Assembly: GCA_022432975.1 (NCBI GenBank)
Contig: CM039516.1
Coordinates: 30,396,051 to 30,460,050 of the forward strand
Reading direction: 5' to 3'
Length of the DNA: 64,000 nt
Source of the DNA: Begonia masoniana
Lineage: Eukaryota > Streptophyta > Magnoliopsida > Cucurbitales > Begoniaceae
Shown: one piece after another, positions 23,536 to 36,226 of the stretch
Layout of the letters: each line of letters starts with the position of its first letter
Numbering within the stretch: position 1 is the first letter of the stretch
Notes under the pieces: model-generated
What the model was told of the DNA's origin: nothing
Seen by the model: the letters and a program-made list of their open reading frames with translations, nothing else
Database searches by the model: none
Program-made: the position numbers and the translations under genes

Positions 23536-23744
23536 TGTTAGGACTAGCATTTCTTCACCATCTCACGCCTTATGCTTGTTTCTATTACTGTTTACCTTTT
23601 CTTGTAAGATTTTCCCATTGGCAGTAGTTACTCATTGTAACTATTATTTATTCTTAATAGAGCATGATAAAATGGTATGTTTTTGCCAAACTCATTTATG
23701 GATAAGAGTTTCTTCCTCCTTTAGTGCATATTCTTTTCTAACTT
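23536..23744 (+). repeat. 3' LTR of the old copia element
   Basis: Begins TGTTAGGACTAGC after a GAAGGA purine run. Its last ~110 bp align with the sequence ending at 11763. Confidence 0.55.
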
Positions 23745-24859
23745 TAAAGTATACGCTTCTTTTGCTTTATGAAATGGAAGTGTAATAATGATTTCAATTG
23801 AAAACGTTTTTGAAAAGTAGACTTGACTCTCTAAATTCTAGCATAAAAGAATCCCATTGGGAAACCTAATTTTACCTTTCAATCATTCAAGTAAAAGATT
23901 CTTAAAATTAGAATAGGAATCTCAATTGATGAGTTTCAATTAAAATTAATGTTTAAATTTACTTACTTTTTGAACTCGCTTGATACGAAAATGGCAGGAT
24001 TTTACTCACACATTTTCTAGACAAGTTCCTCATCAAATCTCACGTTTGTTTGTTTTATTTTATATCTAGTTTTGCTTTCATCGATTTTTTTTTTCAATTG
24101 TTTTCTAACTACTTTTAAAAAATCAAAGGGAACTTTTTATGCATCTTCAAAAACCAAATTTGAAACAACAATCCGATTATACAGACCCATAATAAAAGTA
24201 AAAATATATTTAATTTGGGCATAGTTCGTTTCAATTTAGTTGGGTCAATTGGATTTGAATCAGCCATTCTTAATTTCACTAAAATGAAATTGAGAAAGGA
24301 AAAAACAACTAAACCATGTAATGAAATATAATTAATTAATTATATTCAAATATCGATGTTTGGATTTGTATTGGATTTTATCAATATTTTTTGTGTATTA
24401 TTACAATTTGATTAAGAGTAATGCTACGTTTACTCTCTTATTCTATTATCTTAAAATAATCACTGATATGTCAAATAATAATTTGTACAATAATTACTGT
24501 AATTAATTATAAATAGTTAATTTATTATATTAATTATATTAAATATTATTTGACACATCAATGAATATTGTAAGATAATAGAATAAAATAATAATATTAA
24601 GATTTTTTTTTTATTTTTGTTAATAGGGTTTTTATACTCATGAACATGGTTACATCAAGCTGAGATCGGACCCCGGCCCAATTCAAAAGCCCTTTTAAGA
24701 ATATACGCGTTGACTCCTGCAATGTTTTCTATTTTTGTAAGGAACTGTTCCTTTCCAATTGTTTACAGACAACTCGCTGCCTCCTCCGTGGTCTCTGCCC
24801 ATCCCTGATGATCCACCTCCTTTCTTAGAACGCCTCTCTCTATTCTACCACCTCCTAAC
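23745..24859. other. AT-rich upstream region of the IDH gene
   Basis: No coding frame is seen. It contains a small inverted-repeat element (24413-24605). A GGCCCA word at 24675-24680 resembles the TCP-bound site II motif frequent in plant mitochondrial-protein promoters; a role here is inferred. Pyrimidine-rich sequence precedes the ATG. Confidence 0.5.
24413..24605. mobile_element. Probable MITE with ~45-bp inverted ends
   Basis: TATTCTATTATCTTA...TGTCAAATAATA (24440-24485) is mirrored by TATTATTTGACACATCA...TAAGATAATAGAATA (about 24545-24590), with an AT-rich middle. Target duplications could not be fixed. Confidence 0.5.
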
Positions 24860-27439
24860 ATGGCCGCAAAATCTTTATCGATTGCGAAGCGGATCCTCTC
24901 AAAGTCTTCGTCTTCCGATGGTCCAGCAGCCCTTTTGCAGTCCTGCTCTAAAATAAACTCTATCGTCCAAACCCGATCCGTAACGTACATGCCCCGGCCT
25001 GGAGATGGCGCTCCTCGCCCTGTAACTTTGATTCCCGGCGACGGAATTGGTCCCCTTGTTACCGGCGCTGTCGAGCAGGTGATGGAGAGGATGCACGCGC
25101 CTGTATACTTCGAGAAATACAATATCCACGGCGATATGAATAAAGTGCCTCAAGAAGTGATCAATTCGATTAAGAAGAACAAGGTGTGCTTGAAAGGAGG
25201 GCTGGTGACTCCTGTTGGGGGAGGTGTGAACTCTCTCAACGTTCAGCTGAGGAAAGAGCTCGATCTCTACGCTTCTCTCGTTAATTGCTTTAATCTTCCT
25301 GGCCTTCCTACTAGGCACCAGAATGTGGATATTGTCGTCATTAGAGAGAACACCGAGGGCGAATACTCTGGGCTCGAGCATGAAGTCGTTCCGGGCGTAG
25401 TTGAAAGCCTTAAGGTAATAATTTCAGTTCTTTTGAGGGAGACTTTTCTTCGAATTCAGAGAAATTTCGTTCTTGATGCATACTTTCTGTCATTGTAATA
25501 TCAGTTGCAAATTGATAATTAGACTGGATATTATTCATCTATGCAGTTCAAAATTCTGACACTTAAAGAAGCTCTATGAAGTTTTGGATCTTTTTTTATG
25601 TTTCAGATCTTAAGAATTGTTTCTGGCATCATGTCTCATATTTTTGTTCTGTAGAATAAAGTACTCTGTTTTGTCTCCGATTGTGGGAATCCTTATCATT
25701 GGTAGACACTATAATTTTTTAGGACGGCCACCACAGAGGATTTCATTTCCTAGTTGATTTCACTTGTCAAGAATTGTTATCTACTCATTTAACTAGTTGA
25801 ATTTTTATAGAAAATGTGTCCAAATAATGAAAACAAACCTACAAAAAATGAAAGCTGACGACTAAATATTTCGTTTTCTATTGAAAAGAACCAAGCAAAA
25901 TTGATAAACCCAAAGAACTATACAATCATGTAGTTTTCCTACCCACCCTCGACAATCTGTTTAAATCTTAAAATGCGTTTACTGTTAGAAGATGATTAAA
26001 ATGCCGTCAAGATGTTTAATTCTATTTAAGAAGAAGGATCCAAACATGGCTGCTAAATTAACATGGTAAAAATGTGTTTTGTTGTCTCAATACTCCTCTC
26101 CTAAAGCATTCAACGTCCAAGAGACAAAAGTCAATATATTGGACATGTTTTGTAAGATCCACTGTTGTTAACTGTCACATGCATGTTTCTACTCTCATAC
26201 TCACTTTTTTTCTAGGTGATAACAAAGTTCTGTTCCGAGCGCATTGCCAAATATGCTTTTGAATATGCTTACTTAAACAACAGGAAGACAGTTACTGCTG
26301 TGCACAAGGCAAATATAATGAAGCTCGCTGACGGTCTATTCTTAGAATCTTGTCGAGAGGTCGCTACAAAGTATCCTGGAATTAAATACAATGAAATTAT
26401 TGTGGATAACTGTTGTATGCAGCTCGTCTCAAAACCTGAGCAGTTTGATGTTATGGTATGTGAATTTGCTGACATCATTTTTTGAGAGAATTCATGAAAG
26501 ATATCGATATCCTATTGCAAGTTCTATGCTCTTTTGAGAAATGCTTTGCAAAATTAAAACAAAGGGAACCTGCTCTTATTTCATAGGTGACACCCAATCT
26601 CTATGGCAATCTTGTGGCAAATACAGCTGCTGGTATAGCTGGGGGAACTGGAGTCATGCCGGGTGGTGAGTTATGCCGTTTTAAATTTAGACCAGTTACT
26701 ACTCTATGTTATTGACTGATTGTATTTAACCATCATATATGAGAGAGACACTGGAGTAATGGTAGAAATAATCTGTGTCTAAACTTAAACAAAAAGTAAA
26801 ATTAAGAAGAAAAAAACTTAAGTAGGTCAAATACCACATGTTTTCCCCTTCTAAGATGGAGAGGAGAATTTGCTGTTAAGTTGAAAGGTGTTGTTTCAAA
26901 GTGAATGTGAGCTGTAAAACTGAAATTGCATGAAGCTTGGATAGTAGTTGAATTTACTTCAGCATTTAACTTATGCAAGTTTTGGGAAGGAGTTGCCTAT
27001 TTCTTTTATTCAACGTATTGCTTATGAGGAGAAAGTCGATTGAACTGATAAATGGCTCCACAAAGTTTCCTTCTCTTACTCTCAAGTCAAAAACAGTATC
27101 TTAGAGACAAAGAAATCAATTCTTGTGGAAAACTATTCGTCACTTCTTACTTGGGTTTTTGCAGGTAACGTCGGGGCCGATCATGCCATTTTTGAGCAAG
27201 GAGCGTCTGCAGGAAATGTGGGAAATGAGAAACTAGTGGAACAGAAGAAGGCAAACCCAGTAGCCCTACTTCTATCATCTGCCATGATGCTGAGACATCT
27301 CCAATTTCCTTCTTTCGCTGATCGCTTGGAAACTGCTGTGAAGCGTGTAATACTTGAAGGAAAGCACCGAACAAAAGACCTCGGAGGACAAAGCAGCACG
27401 CAAGAGGTTGTCGATGCAGTCATAGCTGCATTAGACTGA
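24860..27439 (+). CDS. IDH1: NAD-dependent isocitrate dehydrogenase, regulatory subunit (mitochondrial)
   Basis: Four exons: 24860-25414, 26216-26455, 26587-26665, 27165-27439, all with GT...AG junctions (phases 0, 0, 1), coding 382 residues. The N-terminal ~38 residues are Ser/Arg/Ala-rich, as in a mitochondrial presequence, before [12 protein letters not shown]. The isopropylmalate/isocitrate dehydrogenase fold is shown by IPGDGIGP (58-65), [20 protein letters not shown] (163-171) and VDNCCMQLV. Where catalytic subunits have NLYGD...SDL with metal-binding Asp, this protein has NLYGN...ANT, so it is the regulatory type that pairs with a catalytic subunit in the TCA-cycle enzyme converting isocitrate to 2-oxoglutarate in the matrix. 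The C-terminus ([13 protein letters not shown]) is complete. No frame damage is present; it is the only clear host gene here. Confidence 0.97.
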
Positions 27440-29254
27440 AGGACACTGATTACCTCCCACTCAGTTGTCTCCAATAATTTATTGATTTTTCGGTGATAAA
27501 AAATGCTGCCCCATTTTCCTTGAGATGGAAATGAAATTTGTGAGTCTGGTTTTTATTTCCATGCATTACAGTCTGTTACTGGTTATCATTAAATAATCTC
27601 AACCCAATTTCAAATGTTATTTTTTATGGAATTGATGAGATGGTCAGTGTTGCTTTGAACTCTTTGCAAGGAATTTGGAGTGGGCATTAGAGTGGATTAC
27701 TGATGGGGATGGAGTCATGACCGGTTGGGTTACTGCACAATTTATCATCAATTTCTTCATCACTGTTGAAGGAAGAATCACTAGACAATTAAGAATCATT
27801 ATAAACAATTAAGATTTAGTATTTCATTTAAGTATTAATTTCATTGATTTAATGAAGCTCGTTGAGGATTGAGAGAGCAGAAGAGTCAGGGATGAGAATG
27901 CTGAGCCGTAAAAGAGGAGAAATAAACAGGGAAGTTGTCTTATCATGTTCTTCGAAAATTGGTGAAACACGTGTCCACTCTCACTACTTACAATAGTATT
28001 TTATTGTAATTATTACTATTAATATTTTTTTTATGAAAAAATAGTATTTGAATTCAAGGAAATTAAAAAATCATAAAATGTGACAATCTTAATAATTTGA
28101 TGTTGAATGTTAATGCGTTCGGAAGACAATTACGATAGAGATTTCGCTATTTACTTTATTGAATTATTTAAAAGGTACGATGAATTCTATGATGATCAAC
28201 TTCGACTATATCCGATTACTATTCGAAGTAGATCAATCAACAACAGAGATAAAAAGGTATTAGAATGGTACGATACAAATATTTGAACTTAAACTTTAAT
28301 AAAAAGTATCGAGTTTTATTTTTATATGATGCGGAATTGCGGATAAGGATAGTGACATTGATTACATAAATAATTAAAATTTTGGTAGAGTCTCACTCTA
28401 ATTCATATAATTTTTTATTTTATTATATGAATCATAATATAAAATTGTATTTAAAATTAAAGTACTTGGTTACTTAAACAAAGAAATCCTTTTTTGGTCT
28501 ATTTAGAACCATATTAAATAATGATAAAATCGACCATGAAAGATGCGCACGTTCACGACACTTATCACCTAGTAAAATTTAAAAGAACAAAGACAGGTAA
28601 GGATGCCATGTGGCAAACAAATCCACCCTCATTTTCACCGGGCGAAAGTTTCCTCACGCTTGCAATCTTCCTACACTCGTTAACTTTTCTAGGTTAGTAT
28701 TGATGATTCATCTCAGTATATTATGTTAATACTCAAGATTCCATATGCATTAATTATATACATAAAGATATATTGATTTTCTAGTTAATAATTAATAATG
28801 AATAGAACATTTTAGAAATATCAAGATCCATCTTAGTGCAACTGAATGTTTGTCTTAAATCCATAATCTTTATTCTTTATAATCTCCAAACCATTGATCT
28901 TATAATATGATTTTTAAAATCTATTGTCAAAGCCATGAAATCATCCTACAATATGATTTTTGAAATCTATTATCGAATCTGAAACTAGTGGTAGTGATTT
29001 TGTAGATCAAGATAGTTTTTTCAAATAAAATCTTATTTTGTATTCTCTAAATTTATGATAACACGAGATAATACAAATGATTCACTGTTTGATACAAGGA
29101 TCTGTACATATAACTTATCAATTGATATTCAATTAGCATAATAATGAAATTTAAATCTAGACATCTCTGCACATTAAAGTCTTGTACGTTATTAAATGCT
29201 ATAGAAAACTGAGTGGAAGGAATAAAGTGTGAAAGATTAAAATCAGTTATGCGA
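27440..29254. other. Intergenic region downstream of IDH
   Basis: AT-rich, with no coding frame or recognisable RNA gene. The first ~150 bp should include the IDH 3' UTR; no definite poly(A) signal can be named. Nothing else is supported. Confidence 0.5.
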
Positions 29255-30442
29255 TGTCACACAGAGTGTTTTGTGTGGCACCGATAATTAATGCAATGAT
29301 GGACAATATAAATATGTAGAAATAAATGAGACAGGAGGTTGGTAACGCAGTTCGGCAATTTGATTACGTCTGCGAGACCACGCCCAGATATAAAAATATT
29401 TCACGAGTTCACAAAGTTATAAGACAATCGGACTTATACAAATAAAGACTCTCTTTTATCTTTGTTGCCGCCTCTTTCTAACTTCCTTGATGAAACTGTT
29501 TTTGCGAACTTTCCTCGACTTGAGATCGATCTCTTCCGAGATCTAAAAGCAACAAGATCCCCTTGTTATAGATGACTCCTCTCGGAATCTATGTTATGGC
29601 AAGATCCCCTCACCCACGATCAAATTGACAAGCTCTCCTTGTCGATAAACTAAACTTCTCCTGAGTTCCAACGCAGTCTTCTCCTGAGACTAAGATTCAA
29701 TGAAGAATAATGAAAATTGTCTCCTATGACACCGTCTGGAACACCAAGTCGTTGTCTTCGGACGCAATAAATCAACACACTCGTATAATCGATGAAATCC
29801 ACAGTATAAGCAGAGTGTGTATAATAATCACAAACCCATATGCAGAAGCGTTGGGAAAGAAAGAAAAACGACGGCTTGAAAAACGAAGAAAACTTCTCTC
29901 AAGAATAATAAAAAATCCGTCAATTGTTTCCACATAAACGAAGGCTTAAATATGATTGGTAACTTCCATATCTTCGATTTAATTCAGATACCAAAACAGA
30001 TTTAACGCCGCAAGGAATAAGGAATCAAATCTCAACAAAATTGGTTGAGTGACACCTCGTGTGGCATTTTAGGAAAGTTTCACCAACTACTTGGATATGG
30101 ATCCCAAGGACTGAGGAAAGTATTCCTGAATTAATGAGATTTCGAAGCCTAGAATAATTCAACAAATCTTTATCAATTCGGCTTACCAAAAGAAAGTTTT
30201 CCAAAAAACAAGTACCTCTAGAATATCAAATACTTTCCTTGAACTTCAAGATTTCTTACTTTTATTTTCACCAATCATCTTGATTTCCAATAATCATCCA
30301 TCCAATAATCTGAATAGATTATTTTTTGATTACTAAGAAATAAACTACTAATTTAGAAAATAATGTGATAAAATATTATCACCATAAATATAATTTGTCA
30401 AAAAATCAATGCCAATATATTTACAATATATTTGCATTTACA
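29255..30442 (-). repeat. 3' LTR of the Sirevirus-like element
   Basis: The upper end is set by the minus-strand sequence AAGGAGAT|TGTAAATGC. The lower end is taken as TGTCACACAG at 29255, a weak choice since the other LTR is not in the window. The interior has CAGTTCGGCAATTTG...CGTCTGCG, a type of sequence common in copia LTRs. Confidence 0.5.
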
Positions 30443-30850
30443 ATCTCCTTCTTTGGCATTTTTTGGCAAAATCAATAAAACCAATAACTCTCACTGGATT
30501 GGTGGCTTCAATACATCATCAACATAATGCAATCATTATCAAAATACTCCCCATTTTTGCTATAAAAAGACAAAAATATATATAAGAGAAGAGCAATCAC
30601 CATATAATCACTATAATTACCATATAAACACCACCAGCACCATATGAGCACCATCATCACCATATAAGTACCATATAGATAGTCAAACCATAGAAAATAT
30701 AATATCCAAAAGCAGCATATCATCCATAGATAAAATATCTAGAAACAGTTAAATTAACTAAGAAATATCTAGAAATTGACAAGTCAAAGAAGTAATTCAA
30801 TAATACTCCACGAATAGAATCATTCAAAGAACCAATCATAATAGTAGAAT
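30443..30850 (-). other. 3' untranslated region with polypurine tract
   Basis: Minus strand CCAAAGAAGGAGAT adjoins the LTR. Imperfect CACCATATAAGTACCAT-type repeats lie at about 30598-30680. No coding. Confidence 0.5.
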
Positions 30851-31978
30851 TCAATTTGGAACATCAACATTTTCTGGCACATTCTCTGGGACATCGTCTG
30901 GAACACCAGATGTACTAGCATCTTCTTTCTCTTTGTCATGTGGATCTGTCGCCTCCATATGAGGATTATTTTGGTAGATATCATTTAATAGCACAGAAAT
31001 TATAGATTTCTGTTTTTCAAGATCAGAAATTTGAATGCTTAGTGATTTGGACATATCCACTAAAAATTTTACAGATCTAGCCAGGAGAGCAGAGTTGGTT
31101 CTTGACTTAGAGATGGGCAGTCCTTCGATAAATCCTTCAAGATCATTTACATGTTCCCCCATTCTAAGTTTGTGACTAATGCAAATTTCTTCTTTGTCAT
31201 CATACAAAACTTCACTTTCTCTAATAATAGACTGTTGAGTAGACAAAACACCATATATTAGACTAGGAAATGAGAGGGCTAACCAATCATTCTTTCTATC
31301 TTCGTACTTCATAATTTGATCAAAAAGATGCTTTCCAAAATCAAAAGAAATTGAGTTTCCAATTTTGAATAGTAAAGTTGTCATTGCTTTGTTCACTAAT
31401 GTTCCATGAGATGTAAGCATCTAGTTTCTCATGGCGATTTTGTGCAAAATTCTATACTTAACTGTAAATTGTGAAGCTGGAAAATCTTTTCCATGGGGCT
31501 AGATGCGTCTGACACCCCCAGTGACATCAAAAATTATTTTGTTGTAATCCGGCACAAACCCTTCAGAATCAGACATATTTAAGCACAAATAATCACTAAT
31601 GACAGACAAGGAGAAATTAAAGATATGTCCAAGAACAAATACACGACCATAGCTAGGATGATTAAGATTTTTCACATCTAGATCTAGATTGCAGTAAAAT
31701 TCCTGAATTACCTTCCAAACAAATGGCTTAATATCTCTAAAGGTTTTCTCCAGTCCTATACTCACAAGATGGTATATTAAGGCTTCATATTGTGTAAAAT
31801 CACCTTCATGGATTTTTCTTTCAGGCCAAATATGTTTTTGTGAAAAACTTGGCCAACGGCTAGCATGCAGTCTGGATTTAAAATCTTCAATAGAGACTTT
31901 AACAGAAGACTTACTTGGGTTGGAACTTGACTCACCTCAATGTGTAAATTTGGAGCGAGTAGTGTCTTTAAGAGTTGA

Positions 31979-34550
31979 TGTAATATCCGGCTTGTACGGA
32001 TTTTTGAATATATTATGTTATATTATTATTTCATTATTTAATGGCATTTTTTGGTAAATATGTCAAATCAGGTTCGTTTTACAAAAAGAAAGCGTCATTA
32101 CGATTCTAACGAATAATAAGAATTTTAAGGAATTTATGGGAATTTTCGGAGATCAAACACTATATTCCGAGTAAATACACCTTTTGTAGTGTAAAAGACG
32201 TTCTCGTAAAAATAGGAAACGAGGTCCGAATCGCGAACGGACAGTTTTAATAAATCCCTGGCAATGAATAAAAGTTATTGGCAAAATATGGAACTTTTGA
32301 GAATCCGAATAGTTGGACGATTAACGAACCGAAGGACGAAACAAAATAGAAATAAGAGCTAAGGGCAATTTGGTAATTTGCCAAATCAAATTATTAAATA
32401 ACCTAAATTTTCTCTCTTTCCCTCACTTCTCTCTTTTCTTCTCTGCCGCCCACGAAACCAGAGAGCTTCTCCTCTCTCGGCCGCCGACGATTCCAACGGT
32501 TCCGACCTCCGTTTCTCTTCCGTTTCTCCTCCGTTCTTCGTCATTTCTTCTCCTCTCGCTACCCGGTATGTACCTACAATCTTAGAGCCTTTATTTCAAC
32601 GTTTACGCCGTTTTAGATAATTAGGGTTTCGATTATATCTCGTTAAAAACGCGAATTAGAGCTCGTAATTAATAGGTTAGCCGTGATTAGGTATATATTG
32701 AACGTATCGGACGTTATCGGACGAAGATAAATCGATTTGTGAAAAATTTTAAAAATCCGAGAATTTTAGGGTTTTCGGAAAAAGTTCGATTGCTCGATGA
32801 ATTAGCTTAATAAATCGAATTAAAGCATTATGAAATATCTTTAGTTAAGGTTTTGTTAATTTGGACGTTTAATAGCTTAATTCGGTTTTAACGGCAAATA
32901 TCGTGTTTTACCTCAGACACGCGACTCCAGTGGACGAAGCTTGAGATCCAGCGCGCTCAAGGTAAGTTCTCGTGACTTGCTTGACCGAAAGGTCTACACC
33001 ATACCTTGTCGTCGTATCAAGGATCCTTGAGGGTTCCTTGTTTTACGTTGTTTAGGTTGGGTAGTTAGGTTAGTTGTTTATAGGTTATGTTGTATTGTCT
33101 TGTTGATATGTATGCTGTTTGTTTACTTTCCGCTGATTAACTGTTCATGCATCACGTATTTCAAATGTCATAGAAAATGGATTTCCGCACGTGTTTTAAG
33201 GAAAGAAATGAACCTCTGTAATTAATGTACGTAATCTGTATCTGTATCTGTATCTGGTTACGCGAGGTGGGGCTCAGGCATGGCTGTAGGGTTTGTGAGC
33301 ATGTACCCCCCTCCTCTAGGTGGAAAGTGGTAGTTCGACCGCGGAATGTATCCTTTCCATTTAGAGGGCTGATATCTCGGTAACAATTCCGTCTGTCTGC
33401 GACGTAATGAAAATGAATCTGTAATCTGAATCTGTATCTGTTTCTGTATCTGAATCTGAGCATGTTTTCTGAATGGCATCTGCACGCATGCATCTGCATT
33501 TACGTAGCTTACTGAGATTTCAATATCTCATATGTGTCTGTATGGTGTAGGTGACGTTCTAGGTTACGTTGACCCAGGTGAGGATGATATTCCTCCTCCT
33601 GACGTAGGAGCAGCTGATGGATGATGGCCGTGGGAGTGCGCTGAGCAGTCGAGGCGCTTTTGACCCGTGGGGATCGTCTGTGTATGTATTCTGGAGGATA
33701 TTTGGTTAATACGAATGTATAGAACATATTAGGTTGTTTGGATCTGGTTAGGGGTCAGATAACCTTTTGATGCTTTAAATGTTTTGGGCAATTGTATGTA
33801 AAACGTCTTTGTTTAAACTGTTTTGATAAACGTTATGAAATGTTTTGGTTTAAATGTTTAAGTTGAATGAAAATGTTTTGAAATGTTGTTTGTAGGTTGT
33901 TACGGATAGCTCGGTTTTTAGAGCTATCCACGCAGTTGGACTTCGCAAAGTCCAAAGCGAGTCGATTGAGTTTAGGTTATGTTTTAATCGGTTGAGTGCA
34001 TTTGTGAGTTTTAGTGATTACTGGTGAAAGGAAGAAGGTGATTTGCTCTCTGGAGATCGGATTCCAGAGAACAAATAAATGTGTCAATTTTGAAGTGTTA
34101 AAAGTCTTGAAGGAAAAGGAGGATCGCTGCCCTTGATGTAGGCAGCAGCGATCGATCTCTGCTGAAAGCAGAGATCGATTGCTTGCTGCATGCAAGCATG
34201 CAGCGATCGATCTCTGTAAACTACAGAGATCGATCGCTTGCTGCCAATATGCAAGCAGCGATCGATCTCTGTAGTTTACAGAGATCGGTCGCCCCCCCTC
34301 CTTTTGGCAGCTAGTTCCGATTCTGCCCCTCTGTATTTAATGTTATTAAATGTTTAAATGATTTAAGTTTTATTAATAGTTTTAGTTTATATTTTAAATG
34401 ATTTACCAAACGAACTTCGATTTCGATTCCGGTTTCGGCTTCGATTTCATTTCCGCTTTAACGTTAGGTTTTAAAGTTTTATTTAAAATGTAAAAAATAA
34501 AAATGAAAAATTTATACGGGTAAATGGGGTACGGACTTAGGGTCGTTACA
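31979..34550 (+). mobile_element. Solo gypsy-type LTR, family delta
   Basis: TGTAATATCCGG at 31979 to GGGTCGTTACA at 34550, 2572 bp, with exact GTTGA duplications at 31974-31978 and 34551-34555. It aligns through most of its length with the delta LTR at 59440-62302. Donor-like CAAG|GTAAGT starts its intron side at 32962 and the GGTGTAG acceptor ends at 33550. A CTGTAT hexamer run lies at about 33235-33256, and hairpin repeats lie near its end. Confidence 0.9.
34125..34300. repeat. Hairpin repeat cluster (GCAGCGATCGATCTCTG)
   Basis: Successive inverted repeats built on GCAGCGATCGATCTCTG and its complement CAGAGATCGATCGCTTGC, with short loops, within the delta solo LTR. Confidence 0.85.
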
Positions 34551-34969
34551 GTTGAGCTCTCACTAGTCTTCTTTCTTTTGGACTTTGGAGTTTCGGGGAG
34601 ACTTGACTTGGGTGACTCAACAGTAGCAGCCCCTCGAGTCTTTGAAACAGAGGGCTTGGATGATTTTGGAGCAGTGGATTTTGTGGATTTCGGAGCAGTG
34701 AGTTTCGAGGATTTGGGAGCAGAGTACTTGGAAGACTTGGAAGCAGCTAACCTGGAGGATTTTCTGCTGGAAATCGACTGAATGTTCTGGGTCAATTTCT
34801 TTAGAGATGTTTCAATAAACTCTTCTTCATTATCTGTATCAATTTCAACGATGTCTTCTTGCATCCAGGAGCAATAAGACGAAGTTTCTTTTTCAACTCT
34901 TGGCCTTTTTCCTTTCGAAGCCGAAGTAACTTTGGATTCTTTAGGTGCCTTAGGAGGCACTGAACTCAT

Positions 34970-35682
34970 TTTAAATCTGTCTCCCTTTGATTTGCGAAAT
35001 TTCTATTGAATCCCCGACGAGTCTACTTGTCGGATTGGAACAGCGTCTACAGTAATTTTTGGAGTTTCCACTCCCGTGTGTAAATAGAGGGTTTTACCGG
35101 CGGTGAAAACGATGAATAAACCACAATTGCCGATTCCGAGCTCAGCATCTTCTCTGCGACAGGCACTGGAACACTGCCTGTAAACTGTTCATCTAAAACT
35201 TCTTCGATGATCACCATTGCGAGGAAAACAATAGAAAGCCCTAAAAAGCCAATTGTAGAAGAACAAATAGAAAGAGAGTACGCTGGAAAATCGTTAAATT
35301 TGAAATATATCAAACAACTTCCATAAATAGCCGTCAAATCCCAGAACAAAGAGAAAATCCCATATTTGTAGGATATTTTCAGAAAATAAATCCGAAAGTT
35401 ACTATAAATCACATATTCAATCTCTTATAAATCTTTGAAAAATAATTCTGATCTCTACAAGATGGGAAATAAACCCAAATAGAATAATGCTGCTTCAATT
35501 CTTCATTGAATATAAATATCTGATTTTTCATAAGGATAACATAATTTCTCATGTCACACACGGTGTTGTTCCATAGAATACTATAATATCAAGAAGGATC
35601 ACTTTCTGCAGATGGTGGGTAATACACAGAAGATTGCCCAAAAATAAAAAAACAAATGTCTAAAGCAAGTGGCGTTTTTTTT
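34970..35682 (-). other. Spacer between RNase H and envelope-like ORF
   Basis: Non-coding or decayed. A 121-codon frame at 35047-35412 on the minus strand has a hydrophobic stretch but no recognised domain, so it is not called as a gene. Confidence 0.35.
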
Positions 35683-36196
35683 AGGGTAAAGTGTAATTTA
35701 GCCCCTACAACTAGGTGAAATGGACAATTTACACCATAAACTTGGATAATGGGCAATTTGGCCCCTACTACTAGGATAAAGTGCAATTTGGCCCCTACCG
35801 TCATATTTTCCGTTAAAAAGTAACGTTTTTTTGCTTGTTTATTTTTTTTTTCCCGAAATGCCCCTCACTGGACCGAACCGGACAGGACCAGTTCGGCTAA
35901 TTTCACTCTGGTTTTTTTTTTAATTCTATTCCTCTATCTTCTTTTTTTTTCGAGAATTTAAAAAAAAAAACAGAGTGGAATTAGCCGAACCGGTCCTGTC
36001 CGGTTCGGTCCAGTGAGGGGCATTTTGGGAAAAAAAATAAACAAGCCAAAGAACGTTACTTTTTGACGAAAAATATGACGGTTGGGGCCAAATTGCACTT
36101 TATCCTAGTAGTAGGGGCCAAATTGCTCATTATCCAAGTTTACAGTGTAAATTGCCCATTTCACCTAGTTGTAGGGGCCAAATTGCACTTTACCCT
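35683..36196. mobile_element. Foldback transposon (~514 bp) with ~240-bp arms
   Basis: The left arm starts AGGGTAAAGTGTAATTTAGC and the right arm ends GCCAAATTGCACTTTACCCT; they are near-perfect inverted repeats meeting around 35940. AATTTGGCCCCTAC-type words recur in both arms. There is no ORF. This is a MITE/foldback form, possibly Mutator-related, but a 9-bp target duplication could not be confirmed in the T-rich flanks. Confidence 0.85.
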
Positions 36197-36226
36197 TTTC
36201 TTTAAATAAAACAGTCATTGAGCATC

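Larger units (their letters stand above)
11640..23744 (+). mobile_element. Degenerate Ty1/copia element, split by a younger copia insertion
   Basis: The right end (23536-23744) and about 110 bp ending at 11763 match at their 3' parts, both finishing in GCATATTCTTTTCTAACTT, so these are the two LTR ends. A decayed primer-binding site (TTGTTATCATAGC) follows at about 11762-11774, then a gag-like ATG at 11777. Coding remnants resume at 18964 after the nested element and run gag, integrase, RT and RNase H in order to about 23480. Many stops and frameshifts, and a 640-bp insertion at 21438-22077, make it old and inactive. The left boundary of the 5' LTR is not resolved. Confidence 0.75.
30851..34969 (-). 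pseudogene. Envelope-like ORF of Sirevirus, broken and split by a solo LTR
   Basis: Three open segments on the minus strand: 34969 to 34556 (Lys/Ser/Pro-rich; repeated SAPKSSK/TAPKSTK words after a basic GKRPRVEKE), 31765-31499 and 31420-30851. The solo LTR at 31979-34550 with TSD GTTGA separates the first from the others; they would be in register without it. An in-frame stop lies just past the insertion, and more stops separate segments 2 and 3. The middle segment (FVWKVIQEFYCNL...VFVLGHIFNF) resembles the putative plant transposon protein domain found in plant proteins labelled envelope-like. The last segment has a heptad-like stretch (SLSIQISDLEKQKSIISVLL). No clear transmembrane span is seen. 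The identification rests on position after RNase H and family memory; entry function is unproven. Confidence 0.6.

Noticed and set aside
24763..25381. Minus-strand ORFs of 119 and 160 codons over IDH exon 1
   Set aside because: They are antisense shadows of a conserved coding exon.
35047..35412. 121-codon minus-strand ORF with a hydrophobic stretch
   Set aside because: No recognised domain; it sits in decayed spacer, and a membrane role would be a guess.
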